A stretch of 64,000 nt of DNA, taken from positions 310,001 to 374,000 of the forward strand of contig NC_008009.1 of NCBI RefSeq assembly GCF_000014005.1, given 5' to 3'. Source of the stretch: Candidatus Koribacter versatilis Ellin345 (GTDB lineage: Bacteria; Acidobacteriota; Terriglobia; Terriglobales; Acidobacteriaceae). The position numbers and the translations under genes are program-made. The notes under the pieces are model-generated. The model searched no databases. It worked only from the letters and a program-made list of their open reading frames with translations, and was not told where the DNA came from. Positions 17,098 through 26,531 of this stretch are shown here, one piece after another. Numbering within the stretch: position 1 is the stretch's first letter; each line of letters opens with the position of its first letter.

Positions 17098-17184
17098 GCC
17101 GAAGTGGCGGAATTGGCAGACGCGCATGGTTCAGGTCCATGTACCGGCAACGGTGTGGGGGTTCGAGTCCCTTCTTCGGCACCA
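17098..17184 (+). tRNA. tRNA-Leu (anticodon CAG)
   Basis: This is an 87-nt class II tRNA. The acceptor arms are GCCGAAG and CTTCGGC, the anticodon stem CATGG/CCATG has loop TTCAGGT with anticodon CAG, a long variable arm follows, the T-arm is GGGTTCGAGTCCC and the CCA end is encoded. It reads CUG codons, the commonest leucine codon in this GC-rich genome. Confidence 0.95.
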
Positions 17185-17363
17185 GAGATTGAATGGCCTT
17201 TGCAATCGATAACTTGCATGGGCCATTTTGCTGTCCATCAAGCGCGAGAGAACTTCCTCGAAAAGTGGATTGGTTGTGTGGTACGAGTTTCATTTCGCCC
17301 GTCCATTTCGGTTTTCTTGGAGGCCCTATCTCTCTTTGGTTTTGCGTAAAGCGATCTTTACCT

Positions 17364-20300
17364 TTAGTGGGCTTTATGCCGTGTGAGCAGGAAGTACATT
17401 GTTGGCGTAACAATGAGGGAGAGAAAAAGAGAAATCGTAATTCCGCCGATCACGGCGATGGCGAGCGGCTGCAGCATCTGCGATCCGGCGCCCAGAGCGA
17501 AAGCCAAGGGCAGCATGCCAGTAGTCGCAGCGAGCGCCGTCATCGCAATCGGACGCAAGCGACGTTTGCTTGCATTCACCATTGCGTCGTAGGGAGACAT
17601 TCCTTCCCGTCGAAAGCGCTGATCGGCATCGATCAGAAGAATGCCATTCTTGGCTACGATTCCGATCACCATAATGAGCCCCATAAACGAGGACACGTTA
17701 AATGTGGTTCCGGTTATGAGTAGCGCAACGATAACTCCTATCACCGACAAAGCCGAGGACATCAAGATTGCAGTGGGTGCCCAGAAATCGCGGAACTCCG
17801 TTAAGAGAACTGCGAACACTAATGCCAGAGAGAGAAGCAGTACCTGGAAAAGCTCTCGAAACGATTTCTGTTGTTCTTCGTAGGTTCCCCCGTACTGCAA
17901 GCGAATATTCGGAGGCAAGTGAAGTCCCGCAACGGCGGTCTGTACCCGCTTGATCGCTCCACCGAGATCGGACCCTTCCAGCTTCGCAGTGACGTTCACC
18001 TCTCGCTGCAGGTTCTCCCGGCGGATTTCGTTCTGGGGCGGTAACTGCTGTACGGTGGCGACCGAACCGAGAGTCGCGATCTTGCCCGTTGAGCTGTTGA
18101 TGATTGTGTTCGTTATGGCATCGAAGTTGGCGCGGTGTTCCGCCGCATAGCGTATTCGTACTGCGTAAGGTCTCGCATTCTGGATGATCGGCGTCTCCGT
18201 ATTTACGCCTTCGATGATCGCAGCGGCGTCCGTTGACACTTCTTCAGCAGTGAAACCCATTCTTGCTGCAGCCGCGGGATTGACCTGGAAATTTGTGGCC
18301 GGGCCGCTGATCGTATTGTCCACTCCGTTCAAGACATCAACGACTCCCGGCACGGCCTTGATGGTGTCTGCGATCCTGGGGGCAACTTGCGACAAGATAG
18401 CCGGATCCGGATTGAATACTTTGATGTAGATGGGTTCGGGAGCATTCGCCAGGTCATTAATCATGTCCTGCAAAACCTGGGTGAACTCGACATCGAGTTC
18501 CGGCTCGGTCTTGAGAATCTCCTCCCGGATGTCCGCCATGATTTCGTCAATCCCTCGGCTTCTCTTGTCTTTCAGCTTCACGGTGAAATCGCCGTAATTG
18601 GCTTCCGTCACCGCGGCCAATCCCATCTGCAAACCCGTACGGCGAGAGGTGCTTTCCACTTCTGGAGCCGCTTTCAGGATTTCTTCAACGTGGCGCAAAA
18701 CACGGTCGGTCTCCGATAACGAGGAACCGGCTGGCATGGTGTAATCGAGAATGAAGCCACCTTCGTCCATCTCAGGAAGCTGGTCGGTTCCGAGCTTTGC
18801 GTATCCAATGATCCCGAGCAAGACCATCCCGCCGCAGATCAGCAGTAGTCGGGCCGGGAAGCGCAGTGCAAGCTCGAGCGCTCTCCGATGCCACGCAATG
18901 ACTTTTCCCATCCAAGGTCCGTGACCATGTGGATCTTCATCCGAACTCACATCTTTTCGCTGCGGACGGGCGCGCAGGATGATCAGACTTAGGCTCGGTG
19001 TCCAGGTGAGAGCGAGTGCAAGGGACGTGAGCAGGGAAACCGTCATCGTCAGTGCTAGCGCACGGAAGAAAGAACCGGTCACGCCCGTAACACCGATCAG
19101 AGGCAGGAAGACCACGATGGGCGTGATTGTGGATCCGATTAACGGCACTGTGATCTCACGGATCGCGCTCCGGACCGCTTCAATGCGCCCCTGCCCGGAA
19201 TCGCGATGCAGCACGATGTTCTCTACGACGACGATTGCATCGTCAATCACCAGTCCGATTGCAGCCGCAAGTCCTCCGAGGGTCATGAGGTTGAAGCTCT
19301 GCCCGGTGAACCGTAAGAAGAGGATTGTGACGAGCAAGGTCACCGGGATTACGAGTCCCGCGACGAGCGAAGAGCGCCAATCTCGAAGGAAGAGAACGAT
19401 GATGATCGTGGCCAGAACGAGGCCGATCACAATGGCATCCCGTACGCTTTTAATAGCTTCGCGCACCAGTGAGGATTGGTCGTAGAACGGTTGTACATCT
19501 ACCCCGCGCGGCAGGTTCCGCTTCAAGACCGCCATCTCAGCCGCGACTTCGTCGGCGACCGCTACAGTATTGCTCGATGGCTGGCGCGCGATATTGATCA
19601 GTACTGCCGACTTTCCATTCGCTGTAACGATGGTGTACTTCGGCTGGGCGGCTTGCTGCACAGAGGCGACGTCGCCGATGTGTACCGGGACTCCAGCGGT
19701 CGTTATCTTGACCGCAACGGCTGCCAGTCCCGCTGCGTCGTGGACCTGCCCGCCGACGAGCCCGAGTACCAACTGATGGTTTGCTTCGTACAAACCCGGC
19801 GAATCAATGACGTTGCTCTTTTTCACTGCATCGGAAAGATCCGTAATCGTCACGCCGGTCGAGATCAATTTTGCGGGATCCGGCACAATATGGAACTCAG
19901 GGACATCTCCGCCCTGTACGACCACGGTGCTAACGCCGGGCAGCCGATTCAGGGGCGGCTTGAGATCGTAGGTTGCGATCTCCCACAGGCGCTCTTGAGA
20001 GACTGTGTTCGACGTCAGGCTGTATCCGAGAATTGGGAAAGTGGCGAACGTCAGCCGGTTCGTGGTGAGTCGTGCTGTCGGCGGCAACTCCTGTTGCACC
20101 TTGCCCAGTGCGGCGTCCACTAGCTGCAAAGTGTGGAACATGTCTTCATTCCAATCGAAGAAGAGGCTGACTTCAGCCTGGCCGCGGCTGGTTGTTGAGC
20201 GCACGGTTTGCAGACCCGGAACGCTGTTCACCGCGTCTTCGATCGGTTTTGTAATAGTGACTTGCATCTGCTCAACGGGCATAACACCGTTGTCGACGCC

Positions 20301-20534
20301 GATCACAACACGCGGGAAGTCCGTCTCCGGGAAAACCGATATCGGCACTGAAAACGTCGAATAGATCCCGGCGACACAGAGAACGATCGTTACGAACAGG
20401 ATCGTCGAGAGATTTCGCGAAATCCAGATATGGTTCTCTTCTTGTTTCGCAGTTGGAGATGCTTCGGCGTTTTGTTGCGACGGAGCAGTCGAGCGATTCC
20501 AGCGCTCGCGCAGGTTCTCGAAGAAGCCGGGCAT
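17364..20534 (-). CDS. RND-family efflux pump, inner-membrane subunit
   Basis: The 1,056-residue protein has the size of AcrB-type pumps. The first helix is LSTILFVTIVLCVAGIYSTF, followed by the periplasmic pore domain. The proton-relay segment AAAIGLVIDDAIVVVENIVL has the paired aspartates, and a matching lysine lies in VMVIGIVAKNGILLID. The two halves show the expected internal repeat. A 33-residue hydrophilic N-terminal tail is longer than usual. It overlaps the adaptor gene by one base and is last in a five-gene operon with a two-component system, so it is probably induced by the signal that system senses. The transported compound is unknown; the sequence looks like the multidrug (HAE) rather than the copper/silver group, but this is a judgement. 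Confidence 0.95.
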   Translation of the reverse strand: MPGFFENLRERWNRSTAPSQQNAEASPTAKQEENHIWISRNLSTILFVTIVLCVAGIYSTFSVPISVFPETDFPRVVIGVDNGVMPVEQMQVTITKPIEDAVNSVPGLQTVRSTTSRGQAEVSLFFDWNEDMFHTLQLVDAALGKVQQELPPTARLTTNRLTFATFPILGYSLTSNTVSQERLWEIATYDLKPPLNRLPGVSTVVVQGGDVPEFHIVPDPAKLISTGVTITDLSDAVKKSNVIDSPGLYEANHQLVLGLVGGQVHDAAGLAAVAVKITTAGVPVHIGDVASVQQAAQPKYTIVTANGKSAVLINIARQPSSNTVAVADEVAAEMAVLKRNLPRGVDVQPFYDQSSLVREAIKSVRDAIVIGLVLATIIIVLFLRDWRSSLVAGLVIPVTLLVTILFLRFTGQSFNLMTLGGLAAAIGLVIDDAIVVVENIVLHRDSGQGRIEAVRSAIREITVPLIGSTITPIVVFLPLIGVTGVTGSFFRALALTMTVSLLTSLALALTWTPSLSLIILRARPQRKDVSSDEDPHGHGPWMGKVIAWHRRALELALRFPARLLLICGGMVLLGIIGYAKLGTDQLPEMDEGGFILDYTMPAGSSLSETDRVLRHVEEILKAAPEVESTSRRTGLQMGLAAVTEANYGDFTVKLKDKRSRGIDEIMADIREEILKTEPELDVEFTQVLQDMINDLANAPEPIYIKVFNPDPAILSQVAPRIADTIKAVPGVVDVLNGVDNTISGPATNFQVNPAAAARMGFTAEEVSTDAAAIIEGVNTETPIIQNARPYAVRIRYAAEHRANFDAITNTIINSSTGKIATLGSVATVQQLPPQNEIRRENLQREVNVTAKLEGSDLGGAIKRVQTAVAGLHLPPNIRLQYGGTYEEQQKSFRELFQVLLLSLALVFAVLLTEFRDFWAPTAILMSSALSVIGVIVALLITGTTFNVSSFMGLIMVIGIVAKNGILLIDADQRFRREGMSPYDAMVNASKRRLRPIAMTALAATTGMLPLAFALGAGSQMLQPLAIAVIGGITISLFLSLIVTPTMYFLLTRHKAH

Positions 20535-21799
20535 TAATCTTTGCCCTCTGACTTCTTATCATCTGCGCTATCGGATGCCTTCTCGGCCGCGACGACTTTG
20601 ACTTTAGTCTTATCGTCGAGACCGAATGAACCCGTGGTAATGACCTGCTCGCCCGCTTTCAACCCTTCGACGATCTGAACGTCGTCGCCATCGGTTATAC
20701 CGATCTGGACATCGCGTTTGCGAGCCATCGCATTCTCAACCACCATTACGAACGCTTTGCCTGAGTCGTCCTTTAGAACGGCCGAACTCGGAATGGTCAG
20801 AGCGTCCTTCAAGGTTCGCGCCGCAATCGCGACGCGAGCCGCCGTTCCCGGCTTCAGTGCACCCTCTTTGTTCTCGACCTTCACCCAAACTTCCACAGTT
20901 GTGCTTCCAGGATCGAGCGCGGGGCTAACCATCGTCACTTTTCCTGGAACTGGTTTTTCAAGTCCCTGCACCGTCACCGTCGCGTCATCACCAGGTTTCA
21001 GCTGTTGCGCTTCCGCCTGAGGTAGATGCGCTTTGGCAAGCAGCGACGAAGTTTCCATCACCGTGATCAGCGGCGTCCCGGGTGTCGTCATTTCACCGTC
21101 GAAGAAAGGACGATCCGTGACCACGCCATCAATCGGACTGCGAATCTCGGTGTAGCTGACTGAGGCTTCGGCCACTTGCAGCTTTCCGCGCGCTGACTGT
21201 AGTTGGCCTTCGGCGTTCCGCATTGACTGTTCACGAGTAACTGCCTTAGCAGATTCCAGGTGCTTGGAGGCCTCGTTGAATTGGCTCTGCGCCTGGACGA
21301 GGTTCAGGCGCGCTGTATCGAGGTCGCGGCCGGGAATCGCCCCTTCCTGGAAGAGCTTCTGTCGTGCATCGAATATCTTCTGCTGAACGTCGAGGTTTGT
21401 TTTGGCCTGTTCGTAGTCGAGTTCAGCCTTTTGGTATTCCTCAGGCACCGCGGCTTGGGTAGCTGTCTTGTACGACGACTCCGCCTGTTGAAAGCCTCCA
21501 CGCGCATCCTCCGCCGCGGCGCTTACATCGCGCGATTCCAGGCGGGCCAGCAGTTGTCCACGATGCACTCTCGCACCACGCTGTACGAAGAACTTCCGCA
21601 CTGGTGCACTTACCTTCGGAGTGATCGCGGCCTGCTGTAACGCGAATAGTACGGCGTCGCCCTGAACGTGCAAGGTGATCTCATGGGCTGCGACAGCCTC
21701 GGCCTGTACTTCAACTTCGGGGGTAGGCGCCTTCTCTTGCTTGCTGCAGCCGGCCAGCAAAAATAGCGACGTAGTCGCGAACAGCAACAGGGTCTTCAT
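20534..21799 (-). CDS. RND efflux periplasmic adaptor (membrane-fusion protein), lipoprotein
   Basis: The 421-residue protein starts with a lipoprotein signal peptide (LLLFATTSLFLLAGC), so it is anchored to the inner membrane facing the periplasm. A lipoyl/biotinyl-like half motif (AAITPKVSAPVRKFFVQRGA) precedes a long alpha-helical hairpin (about 95-210). The second half motif, SYTEIRSPIDGVVTDRPFF, and beta-barrel and membrane-proximal domains follow. The C-terminus is Lys/Asp/Ser-rich. It joins the RND subunit to the outer-membrane channel. It overlaps both neighbours (TAATG with the pump, ATGA with the channel gene), consistent with equal production of the three parts. Confidence 0.94.
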   Translation of the reverse strand: MKTLLLFATTSLFLLAGCSKQEKAPTPEVEVQAEAVAAHEITLHVQGDAVLFALQQAAITPKVSAPVRKFFVQRGARVHRGQLLARLESRDVSAAAEDARGGFQQAESSYKTATQAAVPEEYQKAELDYEQAKTNLDVQQKIFDARQKLFQEGAIPGRDLDTARLNLVQAQSQFNEASKHLESAKAVTREQSMRNAEGQLQSARGKLQVAEASVSYTEIRSPIDGVVTDRPFFDGEMTTPGTPLITVMETSSLLAKAHLPQAEAQQLKPGDDATVTVQGLEKPVPGKVTMVSPALDPGSTTVEVWVKVENKEGALKPGTAARVAIAARTLKDALTIPSSAVLKDDSGKAFVMVVENAMARKRDVQIGITDGDDVQIVEGLKAGEQVITTGSFGLDDKTKVKVVAAEKASDSADDKKSEGKD

Positions 21800-23172
21800 T
21801 GCGGTAGGCTCCCCGTCAGCGTTTGAAGATTGGATAAAGCGACGGCGTATCGCACGGCTCCATCCACGTGTGCGTTCTGGGCTTGAACAAAAGTGTTTTC
21901 GGCATCCACAACCTCAAGCACCGTCGATTCTCCGGCACGATACCGCAGATCGGTGAGGCGGAGACTCTCGGCAGTATCGTTCGAGCTTTGCTCCAACGAA
22001 TCCAGAGATGCGTGAGCGGTTTGAGCCTCGGTGTACGACTCCTCGATATCCGCAATCAACTGCCTCTGGGCGGCCGTGAGTTCCACGTGCGCTTGTGTCC
22101 TCCGGATCTTGCTCTGTTTCACCCGTGCCGGCGTCGCAAACCAATCCCATACGGGAATTTTGACCGTGCCGGAGATCGCGTAGCCGAGGTTACGGAAGCC
22201 GTCCGGACTGTTGACCGCAAACTGCTCGGCGTCGATGCCATAGCCATACTCGACGGACAAATCTGGTAGAAATCCTGCCTTCGCGGCGGTCACATCGTGC
22301 TCCGCAACACGGAGTGAAGCCATGGCCGCACGCAGATCAACATTGTTCTTTTCGGCCTGTGCCTGAAATTCCGCGCGATCAGGTAAAGCAGGTACATTGT
22401 TCAGTTTCTGCTCCAATAAATACGGCGAGCGGGGATCCGGAAAGAGGAGGACTCCCAACTCCAGTCGCGCTCTCTCAGCTTCCGCCTTAACATCCGCGAG
22501 TTCACGCTGCCGCTGCTGCTGCTCAATGTGGGCCTTGACCACGTCCGCGTGCGCTACTTCACGGCCCTGTTCCAACTTTGTCGTCAATTCGTAGAAGCGG
22601 TTGCCCTCCTTTGCGGCGTCCGCTGCCACAATGAGTTTGCGGTCGGCGGCTAAGGCGTCGTAATAACGGCGAACCACCGTTACCACCAGCCCACGCCGGG
22701 CAACTTCGAGTTTGGCCGCTGCGAGGGCGGCAGCAGCATTACTCTTCTCGTAAGCTGCTATCCCACTCAGTCCAATCGTCTCGCTCACAAGGCCCTGGCT
22801 CACGTATTCGTGGACTGCATTATTTGCAATGAACCTGGGAAGCTGTCCGGCACCCGGAGGGATTTCGCTTGAGTGCGCGAGGCGAGCCGGTTGTGTGTAA
22901 ATCATCTGGTTGTTGTATTGCACTTGCGGCAGGAGCGCAGACCTTGCGATTGTGCGATCGGCAGCCGCTACCACGTGGTCGGCCACCGCCGTGGCATAGC
23001 CTGGCTCACTTTTCTGAGCTAAGGCTATTGCATCCTGCAAAGTGATGGTCGGTGGGTCCGTGCTCTGCGTCGGCATTGGGGACTGCGCGGGATTCGTCTG
23101 GGCACTCGCCTCGACCAATGCACACAAGGCTAGCGTAAGCCCGGTAATGAGTTGGGAATTCAGTTTGAACAT
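21796..23172 (-). CDS. TolC-like outer-membrane efflux channel
   Basis: The 458-residue protein has a signal peptide (LITGLTLALCALVEASA) and two copies of the OEP helical hairpin repeat, the second around 275-455 (ATPARVKQSKIRRTQAHVEL ... SLRLTDLRYRAGESTVLEVV). Trimeric TolC-type proteins form the outer-membrane exit of tripartite pumps. It starts 3 bp after the sensor kinase and overlaps the adaptor gene, so it is part of the same operon. Its length is normal for the family. Confidence 0.92.
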   Translation of the reverse strand: MFKLNSQLITGLTLALCALVEASAQTNPAQSPMPTQSTDPPTITLQDAIALAQKSEPGYATAVADHVVAAADRTIARSALLPQVQYNNQMIYTQPARLAHSSEIPPGAGQLPRFIANNAVHEYVSQGLVSETIGLSGIAAYEKSNAAAALAAAKLEVARRGLVVTVVRRYYDALAADRKLIVAADAAKEGNRFYELTTKLEQGREVAHADVVKAHIEQQQRQRELADVKAEAERARLELGVLLFPDPRSPYLLEQKLNNVPALPDRAEFQAQAEKNNVDLRAAMASLRVAEHDVTAAKAGFLPDLSVEYGYGIDAEQFAVNSPDGFRNLGYAISGTVKIPVWDWFATPARVKQSKIRRTQAHVELTAAQRQLIADIEESYTEAQTAHASLDSLEQSSNDTAESLRLTDLRYRAGESTVLEVVDAENTFVQAQNAHVDGAVRYAVALSNLQTLTGSLPQ

Positions 23173-23175
23173 GGG

Positions 23176-24630
23176 TTAGCCAATTACTCGAGAATTTTCT
23201 ATGTCGAGCGATGGCGAAGCCGAGTTCGCTGTGTTATTCGCAACCCGTGCCAGCCGAAAAGAGAAGGTAGACCCCGCTCCCGGAGTGCTCTCGACGTGTA
23301 TCTCCGTTTTATGTTGTCCTGCAATCCATTTCGCGAGGGAGAGGCCCAGGCCTGCTCCGCCCTCTCCGCGACTTCTTGCTTTGTCGACGCGATAAAAGCG
23401 ATCGAAGATGCGTGGAAGGTGCTCGGCTTGGATACCGCAACCGTTGTCTTGCACTCCAACCGTCACTTCGCGATCGGTCAGCTCCGCGAACACGCGGACG
23501 TATCCAGATTCCGGAGTGTATTTCCTCGCATTGTCAAGTAACACGACCATCAGCCGCCGCAATAGTCGTTCATCAGCCGACACCCATGTCTCTTCACTCG
23601 GAAGCGCAACCTCCAGGCGGAGTCGCGCCTCTCCCATTACTTGCGCCCACTCCTCAGTGCAGTGCCTCAGGAACGTATTTGTTTGCAAAGGCACTAACTG
23701 AATGATTTCTGCTCCTGAATCGGTACGTGCCAGGGTCAGCAGACTTTCGATCAACTCAGTTGTCCGTTCCGATTCCGCGAGGACATGTCCAAGGGCATTG
23801 CGATACTCCTCTTCAGTGCGGGTCTTGCGCAACGCCAATTCGGCCTCCGTGCGAATGAGGCTAAGTGGGGTTCGGAGTTCATGCGATGCGTCTGCCGTGA
23901 ATTGCCGCGTTCGAGTGAACGCGGCCTCGATTCGCGACAGCATCTCGTTGAGAGTGTCTGATAGGCGCTGCAGTTCGTCGTTGGTTTGCAGAGGAGGTAG
24001 ACGCTGGTTGAGGTTCCGCTCGTGGATCGAGCGGGCCATCGCTGTGATCTCATCAACAGAACGCAGCGCGCGTCGCGAAAAGTAGTAGCTGCCGACGGCA
24101 GCGATTAGAACGAAACATGGGACGAGGAACAGGAACACATTTCGGAGCTGTTCGAGAGTGTGATGAATTCCGTTAGTCGATGCTCCTGCCTCGATCGTAT
24201 ACAAGCGATCTTGAACCGAAACTGCCTTTTGCAGCATGAGCACGTGAAAACGACCATCCCGGCCTGTTGAAATGCGGCCTTTCGGCGATAGCTCTCGAGG
24301 CAGACTGGGGGATGGAAAGGTGTCTGCCATGCCACGCGCCCGAAACATCCAGTTACCATCCTGGTCGAGGACTTGCAGCCACACGGCATGGTCTTCTGTT
24401 TCGTATTCCTCTTCCAATGCCCGGCGCATGTCTTCCAGCGTTGCTCCAGAGCTCTGCGCGGCCATGAAGCGTTGCACTCCCGCAACCCGCAGCTCCAATT
24501 GGTCCTGCACCTCGTCATTCAGGCGCTCTCTCACCAGGACCCACACCGAAGAGCCGAAGGCCACAAGAGCCAGGGTGAAAATGCCGGCGTACCAAAGTGT
24601 TAGCCGGATCCGGATGGGGAGTTGTTTCAT
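23176..24630 (-). CDS. Sensor histidine kinase controlling the efflux operon
   Basis: The 484-residue protein has two transmembrane helices (about 11-32 and 166-188) around a ~130-residue periplasmic sensor. A HAMP domain follows, then the H-box ASHELRTPLSLIRTEAE, N-box DNARKYTPESG, G1 VQDNGCGIQ and G2 GGAGLGLSLAKW. All catalytic motifs are intact. AGGAG lies 9 nt before the ATG, which overlaps the regulator's stop by 4 nt. It should phosphorylate the response regulator upstream. The periplasmic domain gives no clue to the ligand, but the operon makes envelope stress or a toxic compound likely. Confidence 0.95.
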   Translation of the reverse strand: MKQLPIRIRLTLWYAGIFTLALVAFGSSVWVLVRERLNDEVQDQLELRVAGVQRFMAAQSSGATLEDMRRALEEEYETEDHAVWLQVLDQDGNWMFRARGMADTFPSPSLPRELSPKGRISTGRDGRFHVLMLQKAVSVQDRLYTIEAGASTNGIHHTLEQLRNVFLFLVPCFVLIAAVGSYYFSRRALRSVDEITAMARSIHERNLNQRLPPLQTNDELQRLSDTLNEMLSRIEAAFTRTRQFTADASHELRTPLSLIRTEAELALRKTRTEEEYRNALGHVLAESERTTELIESLLTLARTDSGAEIIQLVPLQTNTFLRHCTEEWAQVMGEARLRLEVALPSEETWVSADERLLRRLMVVLLDNARKYTPESGYVRVFAELTDREVTVGVQDNGCGIQAEHLPRIFDRFYRVDKARSRGEGGAGLGLSLAKWIAGQHKTEIHVESTPGAGSTFSFRLARVANNTANSASPSLDIENSRVIG

Positions 24631-25325
24631 GACTCAAACTCCTGGTCGTCGCCGCTCAGTTTTCGTGCGGAGTAGCCAAAGCCGCGCACCGTTTGAATGA
24701 GCTTCGGATGGCCCTGAGTGTCCACTTTCTGTCGTAACAACCGGATAAATGCGTCGAGCGTATTGTTCTCAATCGCCCGATCGTAGCCCCAGACGTTTCC
24801 GATTAGCGATTGTCTTGACACAGGACGGCCGGCGTTTTGCATCAGTTTTTGGAGAAGGAGAAATTCGGTTCGCGTGAGATGAATTGGCCGATCGCCGCGA
24901 AAGACTTCATGAGAGGCGCTATCGAGCGTGAGATCTTCACAGACGAGAGTCGACGAGCGATGCGGTCCTGTCCGTCGCGTCACGGCTCTCAGGCGGGCAA
25001 GCAATTCGGAAAACGAAAATGGTTTGGTGACGTAGTCGTCTGCACCGTTGTCCAGTCCGCGAATGATGTCGCTCTCAGCATCGCGGGCCGTGAGCATGAG
25101 GATTGGTACTTGTCTCCCTTTATGACGTAGGCGACGGGCGACCTCAAAGCCATCCATGCCGGGCAGCATCACATCAAGAAGCAATGCGTCGAACTCTCCC
25201 GACATCGCGATATCTAGCGCGTCCACGCCGTTCATAGATGTGATGACACTATGGCCCTCTTCTGCGAGGCCATTGCGCAGCAACTCCAGTAACCGTTTTT
25301 CGTCTTCAGCGACCAGTATGCGCAT
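24627..25325 (-). CDS. OmpR/PhoB-family response regulator
   Basis: The 232-residue protein starts at ATG 25325 (MRILVAEDEKRLLELL), the typical N-terminus; longer in-frame starts upstream would run through the regulatory region. The receiver domain has the acidic pocket (AEDE), phospho-acceptor Asp in ALLLDVMLPGMDG, Thr in MLTARD and Lys in YVTKPFSF. The C-terminal winged helix (LTRTEFLLLQKLMQNAGRPV ... IRLLRQKVD) is complete. It heads the kinase-TolC-adaptor-RND operon. A tandem 11-bp repeat 28 bp before its start fits the binding mode of this family, so autoregulation is likely. Confidence 0.95.
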   Translation of the reverse strand: MRILVAEDEKRLLELLRNGLAEEGHSVITSMNGVDALDIAMSGEFDALLLDVMLPGMDGFEVARRLRHKGRQVPILMLTARDAESDIIRGLDNGADDYVTKPFSFSELLARLRAVTRRTGPHRSSTLVCEDLTLDSASHEVFRGDRPIHLTRTEFLLLQKLMQNAGRPVSRQSLIGNVWGYDRAIENNTLDAFIRLLRQKVDTQGHPKLIQTVRGFGYSARKLSGDDQEFES

Positions 25326-25352
25326 GCTGTCGTTATTATCATGGCGATCTAT

Positions 25353-25374
25353 CTCTGAAAATCCTCTGAAAATC
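25353..25374. promoter_or_regulatory. Tandem 11-bp repeat, candidate response-regulator box
   Basis: CTCTGAAAATC occurs twice in perfect tandem (25353-25363 and 25364-25374) between the divergent regulator and YVTN genes. OmpR/PhoB-type regulators bind direct repeats spaced by one helical turn of about 11 bp. A second, weaker set with the same period (TTCAG at 25405, TTCAT at 25416) lies closer to the YVTN gene on the opposite sense. A similar box lies at 28056-28072. Confidence 0.65.
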
Positions 25375-25465
25375 CCGTCTGACCGAAAGAAAACACCAGT
25401 TGCCTTCAGTTTCCTTTCATCTTTCAGGGCGTACGATTCAGCCTGGTGCACCATAAAGGAGAATT

Positions 25466-26464
25466 ATGCTGATTCCCATGTGGCGAGCGTTAGCCGCTGC
25501 CGCCCTCTTGAGCACACTCTCATTCGGCCAAAACGTTTACAAACAACTGGCTACATACTCCCTTCCGGGCGATACAGGGTGGGACTATCTGACCTACGAC
25601 GAGTCAAGCGATCGCCTCTTTGTCGCTCATGGTACGTCGATTCTTGTTGTCAGTCCCGACGGCCAGAAACTCGGAGAATTTCCCGCAAACGGCGCACATG
25701 GCGTGGCGATTGTTACCGACAAGGGCCTTGGGTTCAGCAGTAATGGCCGCGCGGGAACGGTAACCGTATTTGATCTCAAAGAACTCAAACCTATTCAGGA
25801 GATCAAGGCTGGCGAGAATCCCGATGCAATCATCTACGACCCGTACTCCAAGCACGTGATCGTGATGAACGGGCGCAGCAAAGACATCATGGCAATCAAT
25901 CCAGATACCAAAAAGGTAGACGCGACGGTGCCCCTCGGTGGGAAATTGGAATTCGCCGTCGCAATGCCCGGCAAGGTTTACGTGAACGTCGAGGATACCG
26001 GCGAGATTGCCACCGTTGATTCCAGCACGTGGAAGGCAGTTGCACGTTGGAAGCTCCCCGACTGCGAAGAGCCCTCAGGGCTTGCCGTCGACCGTAAGAA
26101 CAACACGCTATTCACTGTCTGCGGCAACTCGAAGATGCTCGTCATTGATGCCGCCTCCGGCAAGGTTCTCGCGACTGTCAAAACCGGTGATGGCACGGAT
26201 GCCGCTGGATTCGATCCAGGCACCGGTTACGCGTTCGCCTCGAATGGGGAAGGTACGCTTACCGTAGTTGGGAAAAAAGCAGACAAATGGGATGTTATTG
26301 AAAACGTACCCACCCAGAAGAGTGCTCGTACCATGACTCTGGATCCTAAGACACACAAGGTGTTCACGGTCGCGGCCGAATTCAACCCGCCCGCCCCCGG
26401 CGAACGGCGTGGAACAGTGAAGCCTGGAAGCTTCAAACTGATCGTGCTTGGCCCGGCGAAGTAG
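25466..26464 (+). CDS. Secreted YVTN/YncE-like beta-propeller protein
   Basis: The 332-residue protein has a signal peptide (WRALAAAALLSTLSFGQ) and about seven propeller blades with recurring D-x-x-S/T-x-x-V...V units (ILVVSPDGQKLGEFPANG, DIMAINPDTKKVDATVPLGG, MLVIDAASGKVLATVKTGDG). AAAGGAG precedes the ATG. YncE-like proteins are periplasmic; their substrates are poorly known. It is divergent from the two-component/efflux operon, and the shared region holds candidate regulator boxes, so it may belong to the same response. A long inverted repeat follows its stop. Confidence 0.85.
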   Translation: MLIPMWRALAAAALLSTLSFGQNVYKQLATYSLPGDTGWDYLTYDESSDRLFVAHGTSILVVSPDGQKLGEFPANGAHGVAIVTDKGLGFSSNGRAGTVTVFDLKELKPIQEIKAGENPDAIIYDPYSKHVIVMNGRSKDIMAINPDTKKVDATVPLGGKLEFAVAMPGKVYVNVEDTGEIATVDSSTWKAVARWKLPDCEEPSGLAVDRKNNTLFTVCGNSKMLVIDAASGKVLATVKTGDGTDAAGFDPGTGYAFASNGEGTLTVVGKKADKWDVIENVPTQKSARTMTLDPKTHKVFTVAAEFNPPAPGERRGTVKPGSFKLIVLGPAK

Positions 26465-26475
26465 CCTTGACTATC

Positions 26476-26517
26476 TTTCCGATGGCGCACGATGTCGGCA
26501 CCGTGCGTCATCGGAAA
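26476..26517. terminator. Long inverted repeat between convergent genes
   Basis: Arms at 26476-26491 and 26502-26517 form a 16-position stem beginning TTTCCGATG and ending CATCGGAAA, with one G-T pair and a 10-nt loop. It lies between the convergent YVTN and PAP2 genes, so it may terminate both. No T-run follows on either strand. Confidence 0.5.
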
Positions 26518-26531
26518 TCAACCCTGAGAGT

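Noticed and set aside
17346-17361. GTAAAG/CTTTAC hairpin after the RND gene as a terminator
   Set aside because: Only six AT-rich pairs and no T-run on the relevant strand.
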